This document shows positions 34,903 to 43,144 of a DNA stretch of 64,000 nucleotides, one piece after another (the first letter of the stretch is position 1; each line of letters opens with the position of its first letter). The stretch covers positions 16,927 to 80,926 of the forward strand of contig NZ_BDBN01000041.1 in NCBI RefSeq assembly GCF_001613005.1. The letters are read 5' to 3'. The notes beneath the pieces were generated by a model, which made no database searches, had not been told where the DNA came from, and was given only the letters and a program-made list of their open reading frames with translations. The translations under genes and the position numbers were made by a program. This DNA comes from Nocardia nova NBRC 15556. Its GTDB lineage: Bacteria > Actinomycetota > Actinomycetes > Mycobacteriales > Mycobacteriaceae.

Positions 34903-36048
34903 ATGGCGCGCGCCGCGTGGAGCGACGATGAGGTCGAGGCCGTCCGGGATCTGGCGAAGACCTTTTTCGAGAAGGAAGTCCTGCCGAACGAGGAGAAGTT
35001 CGTCGCGCAGGGCCATCCGGACCGCGAGCTGTACAACCGGGCGGGTGAGCTGGGCCTGCTGTGTGCCGCGATTCCGTCCGAATACGGCGGTGGCGGTGGC
35101 ACTTTCGCGCACGAGGCGGCGTTGATCGAGGCGCAGTCCTATGCCGGGGACGGTTCACTGGGTATGCCGGTGCATTCGTCGATCATCGCGCCCTACATCC
35201 ATCATTTCGGGACCGAGGACCTCAAGCGGCGGGTGCTGCCGAAGGCGGCCGGCGGTGAGATGGTGCTGTCGATCGGTATGACCGAGCCGGGGACGGGTTC
35301 GGACCTGCAGAACATCAAGACCCGCGCGGTGCGCGAGGGTGACGAGTACGTGATCACCGGGTCGAAGATCTTCATCTCCAACGGCTGGCTGTGCGACGGC
35401 ATCATCATCGCGGCCAAGACCGATCCGACGAAGGGTGCGGCGGGTGTGTCGCTGATCTTCGCCGAGGTGAGCGATGAGACGCCCGGCTTCCGGCGCGGCC
35501 GGATCCTGAACAAGATCGGCGGCAAGGCGCAGGACACCGCGGAGCTGTTCTTCGACGGCCTGCGGGTGCCGGCGTCGAATCTGCTGGGTGAGGCCGAGGG
35601 GCAGGGCTTCTATCAGATGATGCAGCTGCTGGCGCAGGAGCGGCTGGTGACCGCGATCATGGCGGTGTCGATGATGGAGCGGGCGGTGGAGTTGACCGTC
35701 GAATACACCAAGGGCCGTGAGGCTTTCGGCAAGCCGCTGTTCGCGATGCAGAACACGAAGTTCGAGCTGGCCGAGTGCGCGACGATCGCGCGGGTGAGCC
35801 GGACGTTCCTGGATGATGCGATCGGGAAGCATCTGCGGGGTGAGCTGGATATTCCCACCGCTGCGATGTCGAAGTACTGGCTTACCGACCAGTTGGGTAT
35901 TGTGGTGGACCGCTGTCTGCAACTGTTCGGTGGCTATGGATACATGACGGAGTACCCGATTTCCCAGCTGTACACCGGTGCGCGCGTGCTGCGCATCCTC
36001 GCCGGTTCCAACGAGGTGATGAAGGATCTCATTGCCCGCTCACTCTGA
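34903..36048 (+). CDS. Acyl-CoA dehydrogenase
   Basis: 381 residues from ATG at 34903 after AAGGAAG. Family blocks: GLLCAAIPSEYGGGGGTFAHEAALIEA, SIGMTEPGTGSDLQNIKT (FAD/substrate), GSKIFISNGWLCDGIIIAAKT, and C-terminal LFGGYGYMTEYPISQLYTGARVLRILAGSNEVMKDLIARSL with the usual Arg and a Glu near the end. It catalyses alpha,beta-dehydrogenation of an acyl-CoA with electron transfer to ETF. The 3' end overlaps the next TetR gene by 17 bp. Confidence 0.95.
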   Translation: MARAAWSDDEVEAVRDLAKTFFEKEVLPNEEKFVAQGHPDRELYNRAGELGLLCAAIPSEYGGGGGTFAHEAALIEAQSYAGDGSLGMPVHSSIIAPYIHHFGTEDLKRRVLPKAAGGEMVLSIGMTEPGTGSDLQNIKTRAVREGDEYVITGSKIFISNGWLCDGIIIAAKTDPTKGAAGVSLIFAEVSDETPGFRRGRILNKIGGKAQDTAELFFDGLRVPASNLLGEAEGQGFYQMMQLLAQERLVTAIMAVSMMERAVELTVEYTKGREAFGKPLFAMQNTKFELAECATIARVSRTFLDDAIGKHLRGELDIPTAAMSKYWLTDQLGIVVDRCLQLFGGYGYMTEYPISQLYTGARVLRILAGSNEVMKDLIARSL

Positions 36049-36688
36049 GACCACGACCCAGCCGGTGCCGGCCGATGCCGATTCGGCTCGGCGGCGCCGG
36101 CTGGAGCCGGACGAACGGCGCGCGCAGATTCTGGCCTGCGCCATCGAGATGTTCGGCGAACGTCCGTATGCGGCGGTGTCGACCGCTGAACTCGCGCAGC
36201 GCGCCGGGGTGGCGCGCGGGCTGATCAATCACTATTTCGGCAACAAGCGCGATCTGTATCTGGCGGTGGTGCGGCGGATGGTGACGTTGCCGCGCGCCGA
36301 TTACATGGTGATGCCGACCGGTACGCCGCGGGAGCGGGTGGATGCGAGTGTGTCGTGGCTGCTGGACACGATCAGCGGGTTGGGCAGTACCTGGGTGAAG
36401 GTGACCGGGCACGAGGGTATCGGGGACGATCCGGAGGTGCAGCGCATCCTGGACGAGGCCGACGACGCCGCGGCGGACCGGCTGCTGGAGATGGTGGGCC
36501 TGTCCGGATCGGCGCGTGACGACGAGTTGCGGGCCCTGGTCCGCGCCTACAGCGGTATGGTGAAAACCGCTGGGCGCGAATGGATTACGCGCCGCAGCTT
36601 GAATCGTGAGCAGGTGCATCATCTGCTCGCGGATGTGTTGATGGCGTTGGTGCAGACCACGTTTCCGCGGATCGAACAGGCCCGCTGA
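36032..36688 (+). CDS. TetR family regulator
   Basis: 218 residues if the TTG at 36032 is used, 17 bp inside the acyl-CoA dehydrogenase gene. HTH: AAVSTAELAQRAGVARGLINHYFGNKRDLYLAVV. The C-terminal domain has HEGIGDDPEVQRILDEADDAAADRLLEMVG. Overlap with the dehydrogenase indicates co-transcription, so it probably senses an acyl-CoA or fatty acid. The true start could be a few codons further in. Confidence 0.87.
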   Translation: MPAHSETTTQPVPADADSARRRRLEPDERRAQILACAIEMFGERPYAAVSTAELAQRAGVARGLINHYFGNKRDLYLAVVRRMVTLPRADYMVMPTGTPRERVDASVSWLLDTISGLGSTWVKVTGHEGIGDDPEVQRILDEADDAAADRLLEMVGLSGSARDDELRALVRAYSGMVKTAGREWITRRSLNREQVHHLLADVLMALVQTTFPRIEQAR

Positions 36689-36713
36689 CGGCGCACCCGG
36701 CGCGGCGTGGTTC

Positions 36714-37754
36714 TCAGCCGGGGGTGCGGGCGCGGCTGGGTTGGACGCGCGGTGGTTCGTTGGGCATCTTCGGGTAGTTCGGTGGCCAGGGGGCGTCGAG
36801 CAGGCCGGAATCGAAGTCGCGGCGCGACATTTCGAGTAGTGGCTGGATCGATTGCGGGGTGCGGTCGGCCCAGGGGTCGCCGGATGCGGCGAGCCGCTCG
36901 GGGACTGTGGCGATGGTCAGTTCGTCGGGGACGATCGCATCGAGTGCGTCCCAGGCGATGGGGGTGGAGACCTGGGCGCCGACCTTGGGGCGCACGCACC
37001 AGGCGCCGAAGACGGTCTTGTGTGGCGCGTTCTGGTTGTAGTCGATGAAGACGCGTTGTCCGCGTTCCTCTTTCCACCAGTTGGCGGTGATCAGGTCGGG
37101 GTGGCGGCGTTCGAGTTCGCGGGCCATGGCGACCGCGGCGGCGCGGACCTGGTAGCCGTCCCAGACGGGTTCGAGGACGGCGTAGATGTGCAGGCCGCGG
37201 GATCCGGAGGTCTTGACGCGGGCGTCGATGCCGAGTTCGGCGAGCAGTTCGCGGGTGAGCACGGCGACGTGGCGCAACTCGTCGAAGCCGATGCCGGGGG
37301 AGGGATCGAGGTCGATGCGCAGTTCGTCGCTGATGTCGAGGTCGCCGATCTCGCCTTCGGTGCGGGCCGGAACGCCGCCCGCGGGAACGTGATTGGGCCA
37401 GACGTGGAAGCCGAGGCAGCCGAGGTTGACCGCCCAGAGGATGTGGGCGAGGTCGGCGGCGACCAGGGCGTCGCTGGCGGTGCCGTTGGGTGTGGAGACC
37501 TGCACGGTCTGCAGCCAGTCGGGGACCGATTTCGGGACGCGTTTCTGGAACCAGGATTTGCCGCCGGCGCCGTCGGGATAGCGTTCGAGCAGCACGGGCC
37601 GGTTGCCGATGGTGCGCAGCAGTGGTTCGGCGACGGCCTGGTAGTAGCGCACGAGGTCGAGTTTGGTTTCGCCGCGTTTGCTGAAATAGATCTTGTCCGG
37701 GTTGCTGATGCGGACGGTCACGCCGTCGGTGTCGATGTCGATGGCTTCGCTCAC
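36714..37754 (-). CDS. LigD-type primase-polymerase (Prim-PolC-like)
   Basis: 346 residues from a GTG overlapping the ligase stop (GTGA). Archaeo-eukaryotic primase fold: RYPDGAGGKSWFQKRVP, LGCLGFHVWPNHVP, catalytic metal motif RIDLDPSPG, TSGSRGLHIYAVLEP and RVFIDYNQNAPHKTVFGAWCVRP. Standing alone rather than fused to LigD and paired with LigC, it matches the mycobacterial Prim-PolC (Rv3730c) arrangement, which fills short gaps in excision repair with a preference for ribonucleotides. The C-terminal Pro-rich tail (NYPKMPNEPPRVQPS) is short. Confidence 0.93.
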   Translation of the reverse strand: MSEAIDIDTDGVTVRISNPDKIYFSKRGETKLDLVRYYQAVAEPLLRTIGNRPVLLERYPDGAGGKSWFQKRVPKSVPDWLQTVQVSTPNGTASDALVAADLAHILWAVNLGCLGFHVWPNHVPAGGVPARTEGEIGDLDISDELRIDLDPSPGIGFDELRHVAVLTRELLAELGIDARVKTSGSRGLHIYAVLEPVWDGYQVRAAAVAMARELERRHPDLITANWWKEERGQRVFIDYNQNAPHKTVFGAWCVRPKVGAQVSTPIAWDALDAIVPDELTIATVPERLAASGDPWADRTPQSIQPLLEMSRRDFDSGLLDAPWPPNYPKMPNEPPRVQPSRARTPG

Positions 37755-38845
37755 GGCTGGGCCTGCGCTTTCGCGGCGGTGAAGACGTCGGCGAGTTCGG
37801 CGGGCGCGACCTCTTCGAGTTGGGCGTAGGTGCACGATTGCGGGGTGCGGTCGTCGCGGAAGCGGACCAGGCGCCCGCCGTGGCGTAATCGCCCGGCCAT
37901 GAGGTGTTCGTAGCGGACCTCGGCGACGAGTTCGGGTCGCAGTGGTTCCCAGGACAGGTCCTTGCCGCCGGTCCAGCGGCTGATGCCGCCGGGCATCTTG
38001 CCTTCGGCCTTGGCTTGTGCGGCGGCGTCGGCCCAGTTGCGCCAGGGATGGTTGTCGAGTGCGCCCTCGCGCAGCGGTGCGAGTTCGTCGACGAGTTGTT
38101 TGCGGCGGGCGGCGGTGAAGCTGCTGGCGACGCCGACGTGGTGCAGATGGCCGTCCTCGTCGTAGAGGCCCAGCAGCAGTGAGCCGACGCCCTGGCCGTC
38201 CTTGTGCCAGCGGAATCCGGCGACGACGCAGTCGGCGGTGCGTTCGTGTTTGACCTTGACCATGACGCGTTTGTCCTGCATATAGGGCAGGTCGCGGGAT
38301 TTGACCATCACGCCGTCGAAGCCGGCGCCCTCGAATCGGGTGAACCAGTCCTGGGCGGTGTCGGGGTCGGAGGTGACGGGTGTGAGGTGGATGCCCTCGT
38401 GCGGGGTGTCGAGGATGGATTCCAGCAGCTGCCGGCGTTCGTGGAAGGGCCTGGTGGTCAGGTCCTCGTCGCCGAGGGCGAGCAGGTCGAAGGCGACGAA
38501 GCTCGCGGGTGTTTCGACGCTGAGTTTGTTCACTCGTGAGGCCGCGGGGTGCAGGCGGTTCTGCAGGACATCGAAATCGAGGCCGTGTTCGGTGACGACG
38601 ACGATTTCGCCGTCGAGGACGCATCGCGGTGGTAGCGCCGTGTCCAGCAGCCGCACCACTTCCGGGAAATAGCGGGTGAGTGGCCGGTCGTTGCGGGAAC
38701 CGAGTTCGATATCGGTGCCGTCCCGAAAGACGATGCACCGGAAGCCGTCCCATTTGGGCTCGTAGAGGAGGGTGTCCTCGCGGGGCAGGGCACCGGCGGA
38801 TTTGGCCAGCATCGGTTTCACCGGCGGCATGACGGGCAGGTCCAC
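37751..38845 (-). CDS. ligC: ATP-dependent DNA ligase C
   Basis: 364 residues. Adenylation motif I YEPKWDGFR (Lys nucleophile), motif III FVAFDLLALGDEDL, motif IV EGAGFDGVMVKSRD and motif V RVMVKVKHERTADCVVAGFRW, then an OB fold with LLLGLYDEDGHLHHVG and motif VI-like RFRDDRTPQSCTY. The N-terminus has MPPVKPMLAKSA, usual for LigC. It seals nicks using ATP; in mycobacteria LigC acts with Prim-PolC as a backup repair ligase. The pair is translationally coupled here. Confidence 0.94.
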   Translation of the reverse strand: MDLPVMPPVKPMLAKSAGALPREDTLLYEPKWDGFRCIVFRDGTDIELGSRNDRPLTRYFPEVVRLLDTALPPRCVLDGEIVVVTEHGLDFDVLQNRLHPAASRVNKLSVETPASFVAFDLLALGDEDLTTRPFHERRQLLESILDTPHEGIHLTPVTSDPDTAQDWFTRFEGAGFDGVMVKSRDLPYMQDKRVMVKVKHERTADCVVAGFRWHKDGQGVGSLLLGLYDEDGHLHHVGVASSFTAARRKQLVDELAPLREGALDNHPWRNWADAAAQAKAEGKMPGGISRWTGGKDLSWEPLRPELVAEVRYEHLMAGRLRHGGRLVRFRDDRTPQSCTYAQLEEVAPAELADVFTAAKAQAQP

Positions 38846-38973
38846 GCGATCCTCCTCGGGTCGGTCTCACCCATGCCGACGGTGCGGGCGGGAGAAATTC
38901 ATCGCCCGGCACCGTCGTCATGATCGTAGGCCGAGAGCCGCATCCGCGGTCGCGGGACATTCGCCCGGTCCGG

Positions 38974-39357
38974 TCAGTTCTCCAGCCAGCCGTGCTGGTC
39001 GGCGAATTCGGCGAGCCGGTCGCGGATGGTGATGATCTCGCCGGCGGTGAGGGCGGGACTGGCGTCGAGCAGCAATTCGGTGATCAGCCGTTTGTGTTCG
39101 GCGGCGGTGAGCTGGCCGGTGCCGCGGCCGCGATGCCGCGGCGGCGCCGGTGTGCCGCCGACCGCAGTCAGGTTGACCGCCTTGGGTCCTCGATCACCCT
39201 CGGTGACCTCGAATTCGAATACTCGCCCCTGCCGCAGTTCGTCCTCGTCCAATCCGATGTCGTTCACGTGAACGAATACGTCCGGCCCGCCGTCTTCGGG
39301 ACGGATGAATCCGAACCCCCGAGAACTGTCGAAGGACACCAATTTCCCGATCGACAC
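38974..39357 (-). CDS. Cold-shock-domain protein with C-terminal helical extension
   Basis: 127 residues, GTG start. The first 65 residues are a cold-shock domain with RNP1 RGFGFIRPE and RNP2 DVFVHV. After a linker (GGTPAPPRHRGRGTG) comes a helical extension (TAAEHKRLITELLLDASPALTAGEIITIRDRLAEFADQHGWL) not present in ordinary 67-residue CspA. The domain binds single-stranded RNA or DNA; the extension may dimerise or bind a partner. Confidence 0.9.
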   Translation of the reverse strand: MSIGKLVSFDSSRGFGFIRPEDGGPDVFVHVNDIGLDEDELRQGRVFEFEVTEGDRGPKAVNLTAVGGTPAPPRHRGRGTGQLTAAEHKRLITELLLDASPALTAGEIITIRDRLAEFADQHGWLEN

Positions 39358-39390
39358 CTACACCTGCTCCTCATTGCCGTCCGTGTGCGG

Positions 39391-40497
39391 TCACTCTATC
39401 GGTGCCCCGGAGTGGTTGTCGGTGGAAAGAGCCTTTTGCAGCGAGTTGAATACCGTCAGTCCCTGCCCGACCATTCCGTTGACCAATTCGCCGACGCCGT
39501 CGGGTCCGTTGAGGACGGTCAGATTGGCGTTGGACAGGCCGAGCGCGGCCTGTTTGACGATTTCGGGCAGCTGCTCGATCAGCAACTGGTCCAACGCGAT
39601 CCGGTTGTTGGAGGCCGCGGCGTCGGCCTGGATGCGGGTGCGGTCGGCCTCGGCCTGGGCGAGTACGCGCACGCGTTCGGCTTCGGCTTGGGCGGGTTTG
39701 ACGACCTCGGCCTGCAGTTGCTGTTCGCGCAGCTGTGCTTCCTTGCGGGCGCGTTCGGCCTGGGCGGTGAGCACTTCCTGCAGGGCGATGGCTTCGGCGA
39801 GGGGGCCGGCCTGACTGGCCTCGGCTTTGGCCTTGTCGATATCGCGCTGGTATTCGGCCTGCAGAATCGCGGTCTGGCGTTGATATTCCGCCTGTTTGCG
39901 CAGCGATTCCTGTTCGGCTTGGGCGGCGAGCTGGGCGGCGGCGGCCTGAGCGATCTGGGCGTCGCGCTGAACGGCGGCGTTGTGCGGTGCGGCGAGGGCG
40001 GCGATGTAGCCGAGTCCGCCGTCGTCGATGGACTGGATCTGGAACGAGTCGACCCACAGTCCGATATTGCTCATCTCCACCTTGGACGCGACCAGGACCT
40101 CGTCGGCGAGTTTCTGGCGTTCGCGGATGATCTCCTCGACGGTCATGGAACCGACGATGGAGCGCAGATGGCCGGAGAAGATGCGCCCGGTCAGCACCGA
40201 CATCTCGCGTTCCTGTTCGGACAGGAATCGCTGTGCGGCGTTGACCACGGACTGGGTGTCGTTGGCGACCTTGAAGGCGATGACCGCGCGCACGTCGAGC
40301 TGGATGGCCTGACGGGTGACGCAGCGTTCCTGGATCTCGGATTCGAACATCGCCAGCGATAGGTAGCTGACCTTGCGGAAGAACGGCATCACCCAGGCGC
40401 CGTGGCCGGTGATGACGCGGAAGGGGGCGTTGTCCTTGGCGCGGCCGCCGCTGATCAGCATGGCCTCGTCGGGATCGGGCACGTGATAGCCCAGCAC
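39391..40497 (-). CDS. Flotillin-like SPFH domain protein
   Basis: 368 residues from GTG at 40497 preceded by AAGGGAG. Flotillin-type start GYHVPDPDEAMLISGGRAKDNAPFRVITGHGAWVMPFFRK with SPFH fold, then a long Ala/Glu/Gln coiled coil at 190-300 (QAEYQRDIDKAKAEASQAGPLAEAIALQ) and a C-terminal LIEQLPEIVKQAALGLSNANLTVLNG segment typical of flotillins. No clear N-terminal membrane helix. It should scaffold membrane microdomains with the small OB-fold protein encoded just upstream; a second, distinct system in addition to the pair at 6.6-8.2 kb. Confidence 0.88.
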   Translation of the reverse strand: MLGYHVPDPDEAMLISGGRAKDNAPFRVITGHGAWVMPFFRKVSYLSLAMFESEIQERCVTRQAIQLDVRAVIAFKVANDTQSVVNAAQRFLSEQEREMSVLTGRIFSGHLRSIVGSMTVEEIIRERQKLADEVLVASKVEMSNIGLWVDSFQIQSIDDGGLGYIAALAAPHNAAVQRDAQIAQAAAAQLAAQAEQESLRKQAEYQRQTAILQAEYQRDIDKAKAEASQAGPLAEAIALQEVLTAQAERARKEAQLREQQLQAEVVKPAQAEAERVRVLAQAEADRTRIQADAAASNNRIALDQLLIEQLPEIVKQAALGLSNANLTVLNGPDGVGELVNGMVGQGLTVFNSLQKALSTDNHSGAPIE

Positions 40498-40511
40498 TGG
40501 TGTCTCCCTTG

Positions 40512-40775
40512 TTATTTCGTTGTATCCCCACCCGGTCCGACATCCAGCGGGATCCACTCGACGACATCGACGATCCGGCCGGGATGCACCTCGACCACGA
40601 GTACGGTGGTGCCGGCATCCAAGGGTTCGGTGGATCGCGCGATGTACAGCTCGGTGCCCCCTCTGATCGCGACCAGGACCTCCCCGAGCATGCCTGCGCC
40701 CCGGATCGGCGATGTGAGCCTACCGGTCGAACCGAGTACCGGGTCTTCTATCGCGGGGAACTCCTTGCCGGACAA
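40512..40775 (-). CDS. Small NfeD-like OB-fold protein upstream of flotillin
   Basis: About 87 residues if TTG at 40775 (LSGKEFPAIEDP) is the start; ATG at 40691 would leave only the core. The sequence GSTGRLTSPIRGAGMLGEVLVAIRGG and TTVLVVEVHPGRIVDVVEWIPL follows the pattern of the NfeD C-terminal OB fold, without membrane helices. It lies 14 bp before the flotillin-like gene, where NfeD partners are usually found. The frame extends much further upstream, but that part is antisense to the exporter gene and not coding in character. Confidence 0.62.
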   Translation of the reverse strand: MSGKEFPAIEDPVLGSTGRLTSPIRGAGMLGEVLVAIRGGTELYIARSTEPLDAGTTVLVVEVHPGRIVDVVEWIPLDVGPGGDTTK

Positions 40776-40841
40776 CGAATGAACGGATGGAGACCAATGT
40801 AGTGCGCGCGCCGGGACCGCGCCGCGGGCGGCAAGATAACG

Positions 40842-42485
40842 GTGGGAACGGACGAATCGGGCGCGAAAAGTCGGAGGTTTCGATATGGCCTCCCCTGGGA
40901 ACGGGGGCTGGTCAAGCGATCGGTCACCTGGCAGGCTGAAGCGGTCACCTCTCCTCCGGATATTCCTGCGGCGACGTCGGATCCCGCTTCCGACACACTC
41001 GATGCCGCGGTGTTCAAGGTAGCCGGTGTGGTCGTGCTCGGCGCGATCATGTCGATCCTGGACGTGACCGTCGTAACCGTCGCACTGCCGACGTTCCAGC
41101 ACGAATTCGACACCAGCTACGCCATCGCGGCCTGGACGATGACCGGCTACACCCTGGCCCTGGCCAGCGTGATCCCGCTGACGGGCTGGGCTGCCGACCG
41201 ATTCGGCACCAAACGTCTCTACATTCTGGCGCTGACGTTCTTCATTCTCGGCTCGGTGCTGTGTTCCACGGCCTGGAACATCGAGTCGCTCATCGCCTTC
41301 CGCGTGGTGCAGGGCCTCGGCGGCGGCATGCTGATGCCACTGGGTATGACGATCATGACCCACGCGGCCGGACCGCAGCGGATCGGCCGCGTGATGGCGG
41401 TCCTCGGTGTGCCGATGCTGCTGGGGCCGATTCTCGGGCCCATTCTCGGTGGCTGGCTGATCGGCAGTTTCAGCTGGCACTGGATCTTCCTGATCAACCT
41501 GCCCGTGGGTGTGGTGGCGTTGATCCTGGCGGTCGTGGTGCTGCCGTCGGACCGGCCCGAACCCTCGGAATCGTTCGACTTCCTCGGGATGCTGCTCGCG
41601 TCACCGGGGTTGGCGCTGTTCCTGTTCGGTGTGTCCTCGATTCCCGAACAGCACACGGTGGCCTCGGCGCGGGTGCTGGTGCCGGCCGCGATCGGCCTGG
41701 TGCTGATGGTCGGTTTCGTCTTCCACGCGCTGCGCACCGAACATCCGCTGATCGATCTGCATCTGTTCCGCAATCGCCAGCTGACCTTCGCCGTACTGAC
41801 CGCGGTGTTCTTCGCGGTGGCGTTCTTCGGCTCCGGCCTGCTGCTGCCCAGCTATCTGCAGCAGGTGCAGGGTAAGTCGACACTGGTGACCGGATTGCTC
41901 ATCGCACCACAGGGTCTGGGCGCGATGGTCACGATGCCTATCGGCGGCAAGCTGGTCGACAAGATCGGCCCCGGCAAGGTGGTGATGAGCGGTCTGACCG
42001 TCATCGCGGTGAGCATGCTGTTCTTCACCCAGCTCTCGGCCGACACCTCGCTGCCGCTGATGTGTGTGGCGTTGTTCGTGATGGGGCTGGGCATGGGGTG
42101 CACGATGATGCCGACCATGACCGCCGCGATCCAGACGCTGACCCACGCACAGGTGGCCCGGGGTTCGACGCTGATGAACATCGTCAACCAGGCGGCCGGT
42201 TCGATCGGCACGGCGACCATGTCGGTGCTGCTGACCAACATGCTGGAGAACAAACCGCTGGCGCAGGCGGCGATCGGATCGCAGTTCGATCCGACCATCG
42301 CGCAGAAGGTGCCGCCCGAGCAACTCGACACCGGCTTCGACCAAGCGGCGACCGCCTACGCGCACACCTACATCGTCGCCCTGGTGCTGGTTCTGGTGAC
42401 GCTGATCCCGGCGGCGTTCCTGCCGCGCTCCAAACCGAAACTGCCCCAGGAAGATGCCGACGCACCGGTGCTGATGGGGCACTGA
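40842..42485 (+). CDS. MFS multidrug exporter, DHA2 family (14 TM)
   Basis: 547 residues from GTG at 40842; no other in-frame start precedes the first helix, so the 55-residue hydrophilic N-terminus seems real. Fourteen hydrophobic helices with DHA2 signatures: SILDVTVVTVALPTFQHEF (motif D1), GWAADRFGTKRLYILAL (motif A), FRVVQGLGGGMLMPLG (motif B) and GPILGPILGGWLIGSFSWHWIFLINLPVG (motif C, antiporter). It should export drugs or lipids using the proton gradient. Two strong hairpins lie just downstream. Confidence 0.92.
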   Translation: MGTDESGAKSRRFRYGLPWERGLVKRSVTWQAEAVTSPPDIPAATSDPASDTLDAAVFKVAGVVVLGAIMSILDVTVVTVALPTFQHEFDTSYAIAAWTMTGYTLALASVIPLTGWAADRFGTKRLYILALTFFILGSVLCSTAWNIESLIAFRVVQGLGGGMLMPLGMTIMTHAAGPQRIGRVMAVLGVPMLLGPILGPILGGWLIGSFSWHWIFLINLPVGVVALILAVVVLPSDRPEPSESFDFLGMLLASPGLALFLFGVSSIPEQHTVASARVLVPAAIGLVLMVGFVFHALRTEHPLIDLHLFRNRQLTFAVLTAVFFAVAFFGSGLLLPSYLQQVQGKSTLVTGLLIAPQGLGAMVTMPIGGKLVDKIGPGKVVMSGLTVIAVSMLFFTQLSADTSLPLMCVALFVMGLGMGCTMMPTMTAAIQTLTHAQVARGSTLMNIVNQAAGSIGTATMSVLLTNMLENKPLAQAAIGSQFDPTIAQKVPPEQLDTGFDQAATAYAHTYIVALVLVLVTLIPAAFLPRSKPKLPQEDADAPVLMGH

Positions 42486-42519
42486 CCGGCGAGGGCCGCC
42501 GAGCCCTCGTTCGCCCACC

Positions 42520-42546
42520 GCGTTCGTGCACCGGATGCACGAACGC
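42520..42546 (+). terminator. Hairpin 1 downstream of DHA2 exporter
   Basis: Perfect 11-bp stem GCGTTCGTGCA / TGCACGAACGC with a CCGGA loop, 35 bp after the stop codon. First of two tandem hairpins. Confidence 0.75.
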
Positions 42547-42549
42547 ACC

Positions 42550-42594
42550 GCATGCCGCCCGGGCGTGACCTTCGGGTCCGCCCGGGCGGCATGC
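42550..42594 (+). terminator. Hairpin 2 downstream of DHA2 exporter
   Basis: Perfect 16-bp stem GCATGCCGCCCGGGCG / CGCCCGGGCGGCATGC with a 13-base loop containing CTTCGG, followed by gtcgttt. A very stable structure immediately after hairpin 1. Confidence 0.82.
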
Positions 42595-42710
42595 GTCGTT
42601 TCCGCGCTGTAGCCCGAGGTGTCTCGACGCTGGTCGCTGCTGAATTGCTGCCAACGTTCCGGTGACAGTTGGATCACTTTGGATGAACCCGTGGCGTTTC
42701 GAGTTGTACG

Positions 42711-42729
42711 TTTGAATTCCCAGTTCAAA
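42711..42729. promoter_or_regulatory. Inverted repeat upstream of unknown two-gene operon
   Basis: TTTGAA (42711-42716) and TTCAAA (42724-42729) with a 7-base spacer, 34 bp before the ATG at 42764, in an A/T-richer stretch. Suitable for a small dimeric regulator or overlapping a promoter. Confidence 0.4.
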
Positions 42730-42763
42730 TGCACTGACGAGCGGGTGAACGAAAGGGGCGGTC

Positions 42764-43144
42764 ATGCCGTTGCGCAAGAGTTTGCTGGGATCGCGAACCG
42801 AATCGGTGAGTACGAAAACCGCCACGCCCGTTCGCGCCTCACTGACCCCGGAAGCGTTGACCACCGGCGGCCTGCTGCTCACCGGCGCCGGACTCGCCCT
42901 GCTCGGTCCGTTGCTCGCGGCGATGCTGATCCGCGCGAGCGGGGCGGGCCGCACCGACGCGGCGGCGACGACACCGCTGGTCCTGGCGATGCTCGCCGTG
43001 ATCATCGCTGTGGCGGGCGGATTCGCCCTGTTCGTCTCGGCGTGGCGGCGGGCCCACACTCCGGCCCCGGGGCGGGTGCGCAGCGTCGCCGCGGTGCGGA
43101 CGAAATCCCTGCGTTCCGAATTCGACAGTGGCGGTGGGCTATGA
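42764..43144 (+). CDS. Small membrane protein of unknown function
   Basis: 126 residues, ATG after GAAAGGGG. Two membrane helices (TTGGLLLTGAGLALLGPLLAAMLI and PLVLAMLAVIIAVAGGFALFVSAW) separated by a short Gly/Ala loop, with basic tails on both sides (SAWRRAHTP). I recognise no family. Its stop overlaps the start of the next gene (ATGA), so it probably anchors or assists that soluble partner. Confidence 0.72.
   Translation: MPLRKSLLGSRTESVSTKTATPVRASLTPEALTTGGLLLTGAGLALLGPLLAAMLIRASGAGRTDAAATTPLVLAMLAVIIAVAGGFALFVSAWRRAHTPAPGRVRSVAAVRTKSLRSEFDSGGGL

Noticed and set aside
40842..41480. Long upstream extension of the NfeD-like small gene
   Set aside because: It is antisense to the DHA2 exporter and Gln/His/Arg-rich; only the part below about 40775 has the OB-fold pattern.
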